Part shown: one piece after another, positions 1-12,660 of the stretch
Position numbering within the stretch: position 1 is the first letter of the stretch
Layout: the number at the start of each line of letters is the position of its first letter
Source of the DNA: Diploscapter coronatus
Taxonomy: Eukaryota; Nematoda; Chromadorea; Rhabditida; Rhabditidae
Direction: 5' to 3'
Length of the DNA: 64,000 nt
NCBI GenBank assembly: GCA_964036155.1
Contig: OZ038423.1
Span: 63,627,249 to 63,691,248, forward strand
Program-made: the position numbers and the translations under genes
Notes under the pieces: model-generated
What the model saw: the letters and a program-made list of their open reading frames with translations, nothing else
What the model was told of the DNA's origin: nothing
Databases searched by the model: none

Positions 1-3000
1 GATCAGCATCTATTCAAAAAATTTAAAAATCGCATTCGCCCTCAAAATAGCTATGGGTTTTTCTTTATAAATTAGCAATATTAACCAACATATCATAACT
101 CTTATGATGCAGTGCGGGCAAAAAAATTCGAAAAAGAGTTGTATGTCTACTTTTAAATCAGAGCTGGACGAAAGTATTTTTGCGAAAGTAGCGTTTTTGT
201 TTACGGAAGGGTCAGGTCCCGGTTGCCTCCGTACTATATTCGACAAATCGAGCTCGATCCGATGGTACTAGTAGCTACACTATAACTTCATCTCACGCCC
301 CGCAAAAATCACTTTCGGTCTAAAAATGAGCCGAAAGTTTCGATCCGCGAAAAACGCTACTTTCGCAAAAATACTTTCGTCCAGTCCTGTTCTAAATTTG
401 AGCACTTCTTTCATAGATAGAAATCAGTTTCTTTTTATCTTATAAACCGAGGCTAAATGCAAATCGTTACAGAAAAATTCTGATACAGAACCTGCTGTAA
501 AAACGAAAATTACCGTTCATTTCAGATCGTTAAATCAGTTTTTTCTTTCCACTTTTTGTTGATTGATGCTCATCTCGATACTTACATTCAGCGCATCGCT
601 CATTGAGAACAGTTCGAGAAAATAACTGCGATTCTACAATCTGATTAGAGTTACTATTCATGAGCGAAACAGGGATATTTTCGATTTGTGCAGTCCGCAC
701 TCTGCGTCTCGTTCAGTCATTCAGAATCGAGGTGAATCATTGAATCGTTCATTTCAGCTATTGTTGTTGTTGCCTTATTTGGTTAGACAAATTAAGGCAG
801 TTTCTCAGCCTGCTTCTCTGCCCTTCGCTCTCTCGCACTCTCACCTTTTCGTCAACAAGTCAGACATAATTCGAAGTGACATTTGTACTTAAAATGGGCG
901 ATCTGTGAATGGAAACGAAGGAAAGTTGATGGAGAGATGACGGGTGGTGAGGAGAGGAAAGAGATGAGCAGAAGTGTCATTTAGACAATTAATGAACACA
1001 ATCACGATAGATGATAGCACAAGACGGAGAAGGAAACCGTGGAGACAATTTACGGGCGATGATAATGCAGAAAACAAGACAGAAGGAGGAGAGGCAGAGG
1101 AAATGGGTGACGGGATGGGAGTGAGGCGACGGTCGGATGGAAAAGAGGTACGGTAAAATGGCTGCTGGTGTGTGAATTAGTGATCTTATTTACACTGATT
1201 TTTACACATGTGTTACTTTCACTTGTTATATTTTAGTAAGGAATTTTTGTAGAATTGCGATTCTGCATCTGAAATTGTAGATTCAAAAATCAACTTTGAA
1301 AGTTGGAATCTTATCTTTCTTCTCTCATGTCTTGTGACTTGGATTGCGTTAATTTTCACAAACAAATGATGGGAGAGTTGATAAAATCTCCCCCAGTCTC
1401 CCATTCTCTCGGTCTCTATCTCATTTTGGCGAACACCTTTCTGCAATATCCCTGCGCGTTCTCTTTTTCTCTCTCGGAAAGGTAGAATCTGCTTCGAAAT
1501 GAGCGAGAATGAAAAAGATGAACTGCTGATTGTGAAGCGAGAGAAGACGAAGGAAGCAAAGAAGATGGATGAACGCCTTCTTCTCCGAAAGTACAACTTC
1601 TTTCTCTGGTTCGACCAGAAAATGCAGAAGAGAAGGGGAAAGGTCGAGCTGAGCATATTGAAAGAAGAAATAGAGGGGAGGAACGAAAACTTTGCAGCGC
1701 ATTAGCCAAATAAGCCGGCCAACTCACAATTAAAACATCCCATCCTTATTCCTGATGACTGATTGTGAGGCCAAATCAAATAATCCTATTATTCATCGTA
1801 CATCATTCCAGCATTTCAAACCAATTAATCACTAATAAGCGCTTGAGAAGTTCGTCTGATTTTTATGGATATGAAGAAGAATTGAAATGCTATGTTTGTC
1901 TGACAATTAGTAATTCTTGAACTTTGAAAGAAGGCTAGAAAATAAGTAGAATAAGATCTTTATCGTTATGTTTTGATAGACAGACAGTTTTAATTATAAT
2001 CACTTGAAAGTTTATGCATAATCGCGATAGTACTTTGACAGATTTTACGCTCTAAATTTGTATGCTTGTAGGATTAATACTCTCGAAAATAGTATTAGTT
2101 TTCAAAATATTTTGGATATTTGGCCTGCGGATTAATTATCGGGAGATCATGTGATTCGCGAGTTGCTTTTTCGGGCATAAAACATGGGAATATGGAAGGG
2201 AAATTGAGAGAGGGAAGTGGGGAAAGAGGATAACTGACTTTGTGAGCAGCGAAACACGATTTGTTTGTGATTTGGGGGATAAAAAGATTTGCACCAAGGG
2301 AAAGTGCATATGCAGCGGGAAGACAGATGTTGGAGGGAATAATATGCAGGGAATCTGAAACCGCTACATTCGAGGACACAATTGACTAATGAATGAGGCG
2401 AAGGAGCAAAGATAAATAAATCGAGCAGAGGTTGAATAGTCAAAGCATAATGCAGTATGAAACTGAATTTCCAACGACAATAATAGGTATAAAAGTATCA
2501 TAAAAACGAGTCTCGATCGCGCGCTCCCTCGGTTGGTCTTTGCTTCGCAAAGACGTCAAACACAACCCAATTGCAAGTCAATCATAGAAACAAACAACGA
2601 TCAATGGCAAATAAAAAACAAACAGCTATATTCCCTCAGTCATCCTCCTTTTTGACAATGATCAACTCATCTGCAAAGCTTTGCCATTTATACATTTTCA
2701 ATTCGAGACTAATTTGCAATTGTGTATCCAAAATTAGCATATTATCTAACCAAAATCGATCTCGACTTTTACATTGAACATCTCCATTAAATTACCTATT
2801 TAATGCTGAAAACTGCATCTCGATCCGATAATCACATCGCCAGATCTAAGCTTGAACAAACACCAACAAACAGACAAACTCAACAAAAATACCAATTGTT
2901 GAAGTTTGCAAAATAACACAAATTCGAAGAGTTGGGAACAATAATTCTATGAATTAGATAGAATATCTAAATCATCACTATGAGTCATAGCGCATGATAT

Positions 3001-4930
3001 TTCAAAGAGTTAGACGAATGAGTAGTGAATTTTTCATAAACGAACATATACAGACGAGTTTAGTCTAAATTTGTCTCTCATTGATAGATAAACTACAATC
3101 TTTCAGAAATTCATCGCTCTCTGAAAAGATAGAATTTTATATCGGTTTCCTTGTTCTGAAACTGAGACGAAATTCTATTTCTCAAACCAAACGGCTTCGC
3201 TACAATTGAAAAAGTCGAAGAAAATGGCTGCTGCTGAACATAAAATATTTAGAGTTCGAAATGAAAAGACTGAGACAGAGCAGAAAGGAAAATGGAAAGG
3301 AAATGCTGAAAAAGTGAAACAGAAACACTTGAGACGATTCACAAATTGCCAAAGGCCATGAATAAAAGATGAATGGAAAGGGAAGGGGAAGTGAGGGCAG
3401 AAATGCTTCTGACAGAACCACGCAGTTCTGATGCTGTAATTCTGATAGACGTCATCAAGTTAAGAATGTTCGAGGTTTGAAAATTTTGCAAGTTGGATAA
3501 ATTTAGACCGAAACATTGCGACACTCAAGTAATCCAACTGAAAGAAAAACGATAACGACAATCTCGAATATTAATGATAGTCATTCATTTTGGAATTTAG
3601 AAAATGTATGTATGCAGAAACGATCAATTAGACGGTTTTGTAAAAAAAAAAAATGAACCGTCAATGTGTTCATTTGAATCTTGAAAAATAAAGTATGTAT
3701 AAAAGTGAAAGAAAACATTTGCTGATAATCTCGATAAAAAATGGCAAGTAACAAACAAACATATTGATTCTGCATCACTATCAATTCTTAGTATCAGTAT
3801 CTTTCTTTTTCAATATTTTTATTTAAATAATCGATGAAAATATCCCTAAAATCGAATAATAATTGTTCGTTTTGGGTTCGAGAAAACCTTGGTCTATTAT
3901 ATCACAGTTCGCTTATTGACAGTTAATAGATCGATGAAGAATGAGAGGTACAGAGAAAAATGGCAGACATTTCCACACTGCGGGTCACAGAAGCAATGAA
4001 AGTAGGCCTCATTTCTTATCAATACTATCTGCTCCGCTGCAAGTCTCACTGCAAATTCGACTGTTTTGATAGTTTAGACCATAATTTAACGATTTTTCTC
4101 TCCGTTTTCGTGGTTTGTTCGAACCTATTATCGTAGTTTGTTGTGTTTTGGTATCTCCACACACGTGATTCTTATAAATTTCCATGAGTTTTGTCTGCAG
4201 AGAATCATCGTAAAATTAGCGAACCCGAGGAAATAAACATTGCGAACAAAAATCTCTAATTTCTACGGACATCGACCGCGTTGTACATCTTGATGAGCAA
4301 TTGGAGAGGAAGAAGGAAAGAAAGCTGAGTCGTAAAATTCTCCGAAAGGTGAAATATTCGGTGTTCTCCCTGCGACCCTCTGCGCGATCTCTCCAATCCA
4401 TTCTCTATTTCCCTGACTTGTGCCCGTTTTATGAGCGTCTCCCCTTCTTTGCCCCGATACCTATCGTCCTCGTAAAGAAGGGCAGCACTCGAAACGTCGG
4501 TGTCGAATTTGGGACGGATCGCTATGCAAAAGTGAAGAAAGAATTGGAAGTGTGTTCGAATGAATTGCACATGTCAATCAACAATCAATAGAATTGCATA
4601 TTAGGGCATTGTTTGATGGCACAGCAATGCAGAATATTCAGAGGAATAGACAAAGCAAAACACAATCAGTCTGGAATAATTAAGAATTAGTCATCAAAAT
4701 TGAACATTTCCGGTTAAATTATTGGCTTATCACACGATTGCCGCCTCTAAGTTTTGTAGTATCTATCATTTTGTTGTACATCAATATATACGTATGGTCT
4801 GCTTTCTTTCTGCAGACAATATTTGCGATAGGTAGAGAAAGTTTCTAACAGACCGATATTGATTGACTATTCATACGGGACTGCGTACATAAATTTGATT
4901 TTCTCAAATTTTGAATAAGAAATTTTAGGA
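1..4930. other. Noncoding region upstream of the acyltransferase gene
   Basis: No convincing exon is visible on either strand. Open frames are short, lack coding-like codon use and have no matching splice sites. The segment is AT-rich with purine-rich and pyrimidine-rich patches. It carries one foldback element near its left end, annotated separately. Part of it probably serves as promoter or outron for the gene starting at 4931, because a splice-acceptor-like AAATTTTAG lies two bases before that ATG. Confidence 0.6.
164..384. repeat. Foldback (inverted-repeat) element with 35-bp perfect arms
   Basis: The arms at 164-198 and 350-384 are perfect reverse complements. They contain CTGGACGAAAG, TTTTTGCGAAAG and TAGCGTTTTT in that order. 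The 151-bp interior holds a second, nested hairpin (ACTTTCGG ... CCGAAAGT, about 311-338). No open reading frame for a transposase is present, so it resembles a small non-autonomous foldback or MITE-like element. Target-site duplications were not recognised. Confidence 0.7.
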
Positions 4931-7900
4931 ATGACTTATTTGCTATTGCTACTCGTATTCCTAATTTGCTTAGCTTTGTTCTACGTATCGAAAGCATTCA
5001 ATTTCTATGTGAAAGTTACATTTTACTACATTTGCATCCTTGGAAATGCGATATGCGGGACCTTCACTATGATTCCTTCCTGGCTGCGAGATGATGTAAG
5101 CTTTGAATTTTGCATTTTTTGGTAAAAATAACTAGCAACGTTTGGCTAAGATGATGATTTAAACGTGTGTAAGCGTTATCCTTATACCGTTTTACTGACA
5201 AGATATTCCAACAACAATCATTTGAAAATTTTCCGAAGTATTACTATACTTCGGAAGAGGAGCGAAGAAAGTTTTGATATGAAATTTTCCAAAGTCAGAA
5301 TCAAAATTTCAAAATCGAAATTTTGAAGCGGAAGTGGAAATCGGCATGTTTCTTCTAAAAATGATCTAATAGTTCATAAATCATCGCAAAAAACAAATTT
5401 TGGAATTTACAATGGAGGAATTTGGAAAAAAGCTGATAAACTTTGAGTTATTTTTTCCTCGAGGTATGGAAAAGATATCCGAAACTTTAACCCATTTTTT
5501 CTCGAAGTTGAAGTCCCATTTCTAAACTTTTCGAAGTCGAAATCGAAGTGGAAATTTCAATTCTAAAAATTACGACGTCGAGATTTGTGCGTCTTTGCTT
5601 CTGAAGAAGCCTTCAATTTTGGACCAAGAATACGTGAGAAAGTCAAATAGTTTTGGTTAGCTTGACCTCATAGATTGAAAATCGTCTAATGAATTTTCAA
5701 TTCTGTTCATGGTTGTCGAGATTTTCGACCCTGCACTTTTACGTGTACGGCAGGAAGCAAAGAGGGCAAAGGGAAAGGTCGGATGGACAGAAAAAGACAC
5801 TCAGGCTGGGAATTCGAACGAACTGTAATTGGAGGGCAATTATGAAATTTGGTGGACGCGCAGTGGAGTGAAGTGAGTGAGTGAGGAGACGATAGATGAG
5901 AAGAAGGGAAGGAAGAGGATTCAACCATTTCAGTCAATCATTTTATGCATCCTTTTACGGCTATGAACGGTCGTTGCAGCGCTGCAGTCAGTCAAAATAG
6001 ACGATCAACGAACAGCGAAATCCGAAGAAAAAAAAATGCGACGATTCCACATTTTGGAGGAGTCAAAATTATCACAATTTCGAACTTTTTCATACTATTG
6101 AAATTTTGTCACTAAGAATTTCTAAGTAACTTCCAGACTTCTATGCCGCTTTCAATCTGTATGATTTTCTAGTGGGATAGAAAATTAGCGTAGTTAGACA
6201 ATATCGACAGAAGTAAATAAACATGAAAATGTGCAGAGATAGAATAAATTACGCGAACTAGGTGAAAGACGAATACGCTGTGGACGAACTCGCGAGAGAA
6301 AATCCAAAAAGAATGAAGCAGTGAAAGGTTCAAGTAGACTGGAGAATATGAATATGCGCGGAATAGCTTCTTTCAATGGAATACGATAAAGTCCCAATAC
6401 AACACGAATAAATACGAATTTCAGGGTGCGGATTTCATATTCTACGAATTTCGATATTTTCAAGGATGGACAGGAATGAATGTTAGTTCTTTTTATATTT
6501 TTAACTCAATGCATTTTCTTAACTTTAGATAGAAATACGCGATTTCGATCGGGTTTATTCGAAAGTAAAGGGACCTGCGGTGGTCATTATGAACCATCAG
6601 GTAAATCTACGAAATTTTGAATTAGGCCTCAGAATATTTTTATTCCTGGATAAATTTATGGATTTTGTTAATCTGGCGCAAATCTAGGATTTATTGCATC
6701 AGACATGCCAAATTTAGAGCATCAAGAAGCGTTTTTATTTGCGATTTTTGAGCTTTTAACGTCGAATTAGCACCATAACACTGGATTAGCGCGTTGTCTT
6801 TGTTGTCTCACACCTGCTTATTTTTTGTGGGTTCGTCTTTTTTGCCAAAAATCACTGATTTTCTTTAGCAGAGGCTCTGTGTACGCAGCTGTTTGATTCG
6901 AGAGAAGAAACGCATAAATTTTATTTCTTACTGCTAGCCGAAGTGAATGGCTCATTGCATGCAGTGATTGAGAAATTGAGTGATGTTCCGGCAAGAAATA
7001 AACGAACAATTCTTTTCTTTCTTCCTAAAATAGATCTATAATCTGCGATGACTGCTAGAATAATTTTGAAGTAAGGATATTAGTAAACAATTTTCGAGAA
7101 ATTCTAACATCGCTTTCGTAATCGAGACCGATTTCGTCAATAACCCCTAGAAATTGACAATCTTCTCGAAGTTAATTCGAAATTTGTATCAGATTTGATC
7201 AGATATAGCAGAATTTGAATACGAATAAGAATATCTCCCCAAGAGATTTTATGGACAAAAATAGTTTTGAAATGAACTCACGCACGAAGTGAATAGAAGT
7301 TCATCGAGATAGCCGAATACAACTAAATTGAACAGCGAAATATAAAGGTGCAATACAAATTCGTGAAAGATTTTCGAAAGTTGGCAGTGATATTTGAGAG
7401 ATAAATAGAGCTGAGTTGGACGAGAATTAAAATCGAAATTTTTTTTTTTTTAATTTATGAAACTCGTGAAATTTGTTGACGATGAAAGGAAATTGTTTGG
7501 AGATTGGGCAGGGGGTTTGTATGACACAAACAGGAGAATGGAAAGGGAGGGGTGAGTATGATCGAAACGAATCTCTGGACCTGTGCCAATCACAGTGCAG
7601 AGGAAAGAGAAGAGGAAAATTGGCAGAAGAACAGGGGAAAGAGTTGGCGAGGAGCCAAAATGACAAATCACAATAAACCTGAAATGAGTCTCGGAAGTGC
7701 ATCTCTTGAATGAAGTGAACTGAGGCTAATTTTAGTTTCGATGCAAGATCAAACTTTGAAATTTCAAGTTTCAATAGTAAACTGAGCTCGTAAAACTATT
7801 AGTCAAACTTAGCATTCTTCCTTTCAATTTTCATTTCATAATCTTGTCTAAAATATTCAATTGCTAAAAGCATAGCCATTTATCACGTTTTGCAGTCGAA

Positions 7901-10900
7901 TTGACAAAAATATCTGCGTTTAAAATGGCAATAACAATATCAGCAAAGTGATCATAAAATTTTATAGTCGCGTATGAAATAGCGGGCAAAACTAATTCCA
8001 TTTTGAATTGTTATTTTTCATGAAAGATATGGGCGTTTTAGAAATGGAAAATCGAATTTTAAATGATGAATACGTGAGGGTGGAGATGGGAAGGATGTTT
8101 CCGTTTCCGTTTCCTTCATTGAATTTTCATATCGCGTATCCAGGCAATGAAATGGTGCAATTCCAGATCAAAATGGTCCAAATACGCATAATAAATGCGG
8201 AATGTATTTGGATCTTTGAATAAGCCGAATTTGCAAAAGTTAATAGTTCTCAGAAATAAACAAAAAATGCCCATGTATTGCCAAAATTGCCTCCGAGAGA
8301 GGTCTGCTTCTTTTTCTTCGCAAAGGCCACGTTCAGTTTTCGTTTTCCAAGAGCCTTCAACAAAAGCTATGCTCATTTGTTGTCTTTTCATGAATAACAA
8401 AGCATCTATCTTGCCTTTTGGCACGTTATGTATGCACAGTATAATTGAACTAACAAATTTAATTTGATACTCAAAATCAATCAATAATATTTAAATTATT
8501 ATGGGGTTGTTTTGGATCAAAGTCCGAATTCTATATTGCGAAAAAATTTTAGTGGAGGCTGAAGGTTGAGAACAATTCTGATCGTGAACGTAACCTAATA
8601 AGCCCAGTAATTGTGAACCGATTTGGATGAAATTTTCCGCACATATTCTTCTCATAAAATTGTAAATTACTATCAAGTTTCATTCAAATTGATTCGCGCT
8701 AATTGATCATACCATATTGTATTCATAGTGGTAGTTGCTTCAACTTTTTAAAATCTTAACATTATCTATTCCGTTACGAAAATATCCCAAGTTATCTAAA
8801 ATTAAAATTTACTAAAGTCGCGAAAAATTTCGCCATTATCGGCATTGCTTGATTTCACAAATAAGCTCTAATAATTTAGCTAAAATAGTAGGATATTTTA
8901 ACATCATTACATTCAGTTTAAAATATGAAGTTACAGCTGGGATTTAAATAATACAAAATTGCTGCTATTGCATATCGCGCTATTAATTATTTCAAACTTG
9001 CATCATTATTCAAATAAGGTGTTTCTATCGAAAATTCAGAGCACAATTGGAGATGTATTCACGATGTCTTACAGCTGGCCTCCTCGAGGAGTTGTGATGA
9101 TGAAGAAGTCGCTGGAATTCATACCTTTCTTCAATACAACCAGTTGGATGGTAAGTTGTTAAACTTGGCTAAATTTATTTAATTAAACGCTTTCTAGAAA
9201 TCAGACAGAAAGATTATAATCTGTATTTTATGTTTGATAAAAACGGTGAAACACGTGGTAGTAGGGCAAATCGATATTGTACTTTCAGTCTGATATGGAG
9301 ATTTTTGAAGGGTCCTTAATTTTCAAGATACCGGGTCTCGAGATCCAAACTTCGCAATTTTTTAGAGTTTTGACGAAAGTTTCCAACTACAAAGTTAGAA
9401 TAAAAATCCAGAGAGTATCATACAAAAACAATCTCCTATGATTATCAATTAGGAACTCGGCCAAATGGGTCGGAAAAGTGACCGAAGATTTCTAACACAT
9501 AATTCAAATGCTAATTTTGGAATTCTGGCATTTCTAGTTATAAATACACAAAGTACGTCCTTGAACACCTCAAAATTTTTACCATAATGCGATTTCACTG
9601 CTCAATCCGATTGGACTCTACAATCGACTTTGACTGAATTGAAGCGATCTAATCCGATCGTCTCTTTTTCCATGCCTTGAGAAAGGGATTTTCTTGGCGC
9701 ATAGACTACAGTCTACGAATTAGTTTTCGCATTTTCGCTATTGTGAGGATTAAAATCTGTAGGGCAATATCATGACCCATTCTCCCTGATCTACAGGGAG
9801 AATGTAAAATTCGAAATTCTAGAACGATTTGAATTTTTCAACGAATGACAACTATTCATGTGTTCAAATTATGCAATGCACTTTTTTCGAACCGAAATGA
9901 AGTGATGTGTTATGAATGCCGATTAGTTTGCTGTTCTCTCAATTGGATTATTGAATTTTTAGCGTTCACAGACGTGAAATAGACAAAATTGGTTTTATTA
10001 CGAGGCGCACAAAATGGCTGCCAATTTTGGAAACACGGGCAACAGCATTGTTATGAAAGAGCAAAAAGAGTGGAAGAGAGTGGAAGAAAGAGAAGAAAAA
10101 GTGCATTTCAGATTGAAGTTTGTAGGTTTTTTTGAATGGAAGAGTTTGGCTGCTGCCTGTCTGGTTGAATGTTTTGAATGTGTTGTTGAGGTGCATCTCA
10201 AGCCTACTTGAATTCGCATTTGAGCGTTATTTTCACAGAGCCAGACGCGTTTTTGAGCGGCAAAAGCGAAGAGCTTCTAGAGTTGCAGACAGAACAGAGC
10301 AGGGACGATGAGGAGAAAATTGACTTTGTGTGAGATCGAGGGGCACGCCCAGAAAAAAATACTGCTCTGTTGCATTTACAATGAGAAAAAAATGAAAAAA
10401 ACGACAACTTTATGAATATCATATACTAATTTTTTCAACATCCACCTTGTGTGTATTTGTCGCCATAATTGGTGAAATATTCACAGTCAAGAAATTGTTA
10501 TCTGCAAAATAAAAAAATATATTTGAAATAATTTTTGATAACGACTAATGATTTCCAGTCTCAAATTTTCTTTAAATTTTGTAAATTACTATGAACTGAA
10601 TTAACTGCGATCATGAACAATATTCAAAATCGAATCGAAGATTGATCATATCATATTATATTGAGCTTGAAAATTATAACCTATTGAGTCTTTGTTATCT
10701 TTTTATAAAATACATTAATGCGATTCATAAGAACATGAAAAATGTTACCCAATAAATGGTTCATTTTTATCATCAACTATTTAGTGCAATTCGATCTTCG
10801 TTGAGCGATTCAAGAAAGCAGACCCGATGAGGGCTGTTGACACATGCGTCGATAAAATGACTAAGAAGAATCTGAAGCTGTGGGTGTTTCCTGAAGGAAC

Positions 10901-11996
10901 TCGAAATCGACACGGAGGAATGCTGCCATTCAAGAAAGGAGCATTCAATATCGCCATCAAAGTAACTTTATTGAGATACACACATATGATAGAGAAAGAT
11001 GTCTAGGCCCAAGCACCTATAATTCCTATGGTCACTTCTGACTATCGACCATTTTATTCTAAACCACGCAAGTATTTCCATTTTGGCGGAGAAATCATAA
11101 CGCAAATCATGGATCCGATTGAGACTAAAGGGGTAAGTGAAGTCTGTTTTTGACATCGATCATTAGTTGAACAATGTACGGCTTCACCAAATTAATGATT
11201 GACACGTGAAAATAAATTTGTACATCCATATCAAATTCATGGCATGACTCGATGATCCAGATCATGAGATTTGCAGAATTTACATCGTAAAAACCTCTAA
11301 TTGAAACCCATGGGCTTCTATTTTCCGAGGTTCAATTTTCGGAAAAAAGAAAACTTCTAACCGTCATAACTTTTGACGTGGTGATCGTCGAAGCTTAGAA
11401 TCGAAAGTAAATATGCTCTAAAGAATGCATAGGAATATTTTACAAGATGATTTGAAACATTGTCATTATCGTAGTTTTTATTCGAGAATTGATTTGAATG
11501 GAAAATTTTTATGAGCATGATTCTGAAGACACGTAACGATCATCTTTGAAAGTGAATTTCTGTAATCTGTCATCGTCAAAATTAATTTTCAAAAGCATTT
11601 TTCTCATTATGTCAGATTGATTTTTTCGTGATTAGAGTCGTAAACCCGATCTAAAACATTTGAAACGGAAATTTGGGTTTGTCGCGACATCGCGCCATGA
11701 CGAGTGAGTATGTAACGTGAGAAAGCATCCCCTTACATCCTCCTAATCCTACAGCCTATTTCGCCTGGTTGCGACAAATCCAAATAGCCTTTTAAAACTA
11801 AATGTTTTGGAGAATCAATTTTATTGTTCCTGATCAATATCAAATAATCAGAGAAGTTTAGTTGACACTCGATGACGCTCCAAAGCTAGCTGAAGAAGTG
11901 CGTGAGAAGATGCTCAAAGTTTACGAGACAATCAGTGAAGAAGCTCGTCGTAAAATGGAAGCAAAAGGCATCAAAACTGCTTTCAAACATCAATAA
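4931..11996 (+). CDS. 1-acyl-sn-glycerol-3-phosphate acyltransferase (AGPAT, nematode acl type)
   Basis: Predicted ER-membrane enzyme transferring an acyl chain to the sn-2 position of lysophosphatidate to make phosphatidate. Six exons: 4931-5095, 6529-6600, 9040-9150, 10785-10961, 11007-11132, 11862-11996; all phase 0, 261 residues, the usual size. Exon 1 supplies an N-terminal hydrophobic segment. Family blocks follow in order: NHQSTIGD (motif I), FVERFKKADP (motif II), FPEGTRNRHGG (motif III) and PIIPMVTSDY (motif IV), then the conserved TKGLTLDD. Motif I is odd: the family pattern is His-X4-Asp, but here five residues separate His and Asp across an exon junction. A splice-acceptor-like TTTTAG lies just before the start, suggesting trans-splicing or a 5' UTR intron. 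The stop codon overlaps an AATAAA hexamer. Introns 2 and 3 are long (2.4 and 1.6 kb). Acl-1/acl-2 orthology cannot be resolved by eye. Confidence 0.9.
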
Positions 11997-12660
11997 ATTA
12001 TTCAAATTTCTAGACTTTGATTTTGGAATTTGAAATCAATGATCACAGCACACAAATCAACAGATCAATTTTGATTGACAAACACATGAAACTTAGACGG
12101 AAATGTACACCTCCGCTTACAGACAGCCCAAGTCAATCTTTGCCCTGTGCTCATGTTCCGAACTTATTTCATTGTTCCGGTCCAATTCGGCTAATAGCTT
12201 TGATTCTCTTCCCTCTTGATTGAATTAAATCTCTAAGTTCATCGACTGTTGAACTAGCTGTTAGAAGAATCCACCTATAGCAGATCCGGCAACAATCACA
12301 AAGTAAACTTGTGCGTTGTCCCGCTTTCAACTCGCTTGATATTTATTTTTTCCCTCGTCGGATAAGCTTACGGACATATTTCCTTTTTCTCACATTATTC
12401 GCCGTTAGCTCAATACACAGATCCTATATCCGTATCATTATTTTATAACTTTCTGGATGAATATGAAAACCAGGATAGGGATGGCTTCGGTGGATTTGTT
12501 TGCTCAGAAGGCCAACCACAGCACAGAAGAGATTAGTGTTGGAAAATCAAGAAATTCACTATAAATACGAGGAAGGTTGGTTCATTCGACAAGCAGCCTT
12601 CATTCGAACATTCTCCAATTATTCATTCCTACTTGCAGTAACCATCACTTCAACTTTCAG
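11997..12660. other. Intergenic region between the acyltransferase and the Gly/Gln/Pro gene
   Basis: About 660 bp with no convincing exon. The right end contains the TATA box and leader of the next gene, and a TTTCAG acceptor immediately before its ATG. The left end is the 3' untranslated region of the acyltransferase gene. Confidence 0.6.
12560..12567 (+). promoter_or_regulatory. TATA box (TATAAATA)
   Basis: TATAAATA lies 101 bp before the ATG of the secreted Gly/Gln/Pro gene. Similar TATA boxes precede the other small secreted genes at 22175, 23503 and 25173, which suggests focused, high-level transcription (inference). Confidence 0.6.
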
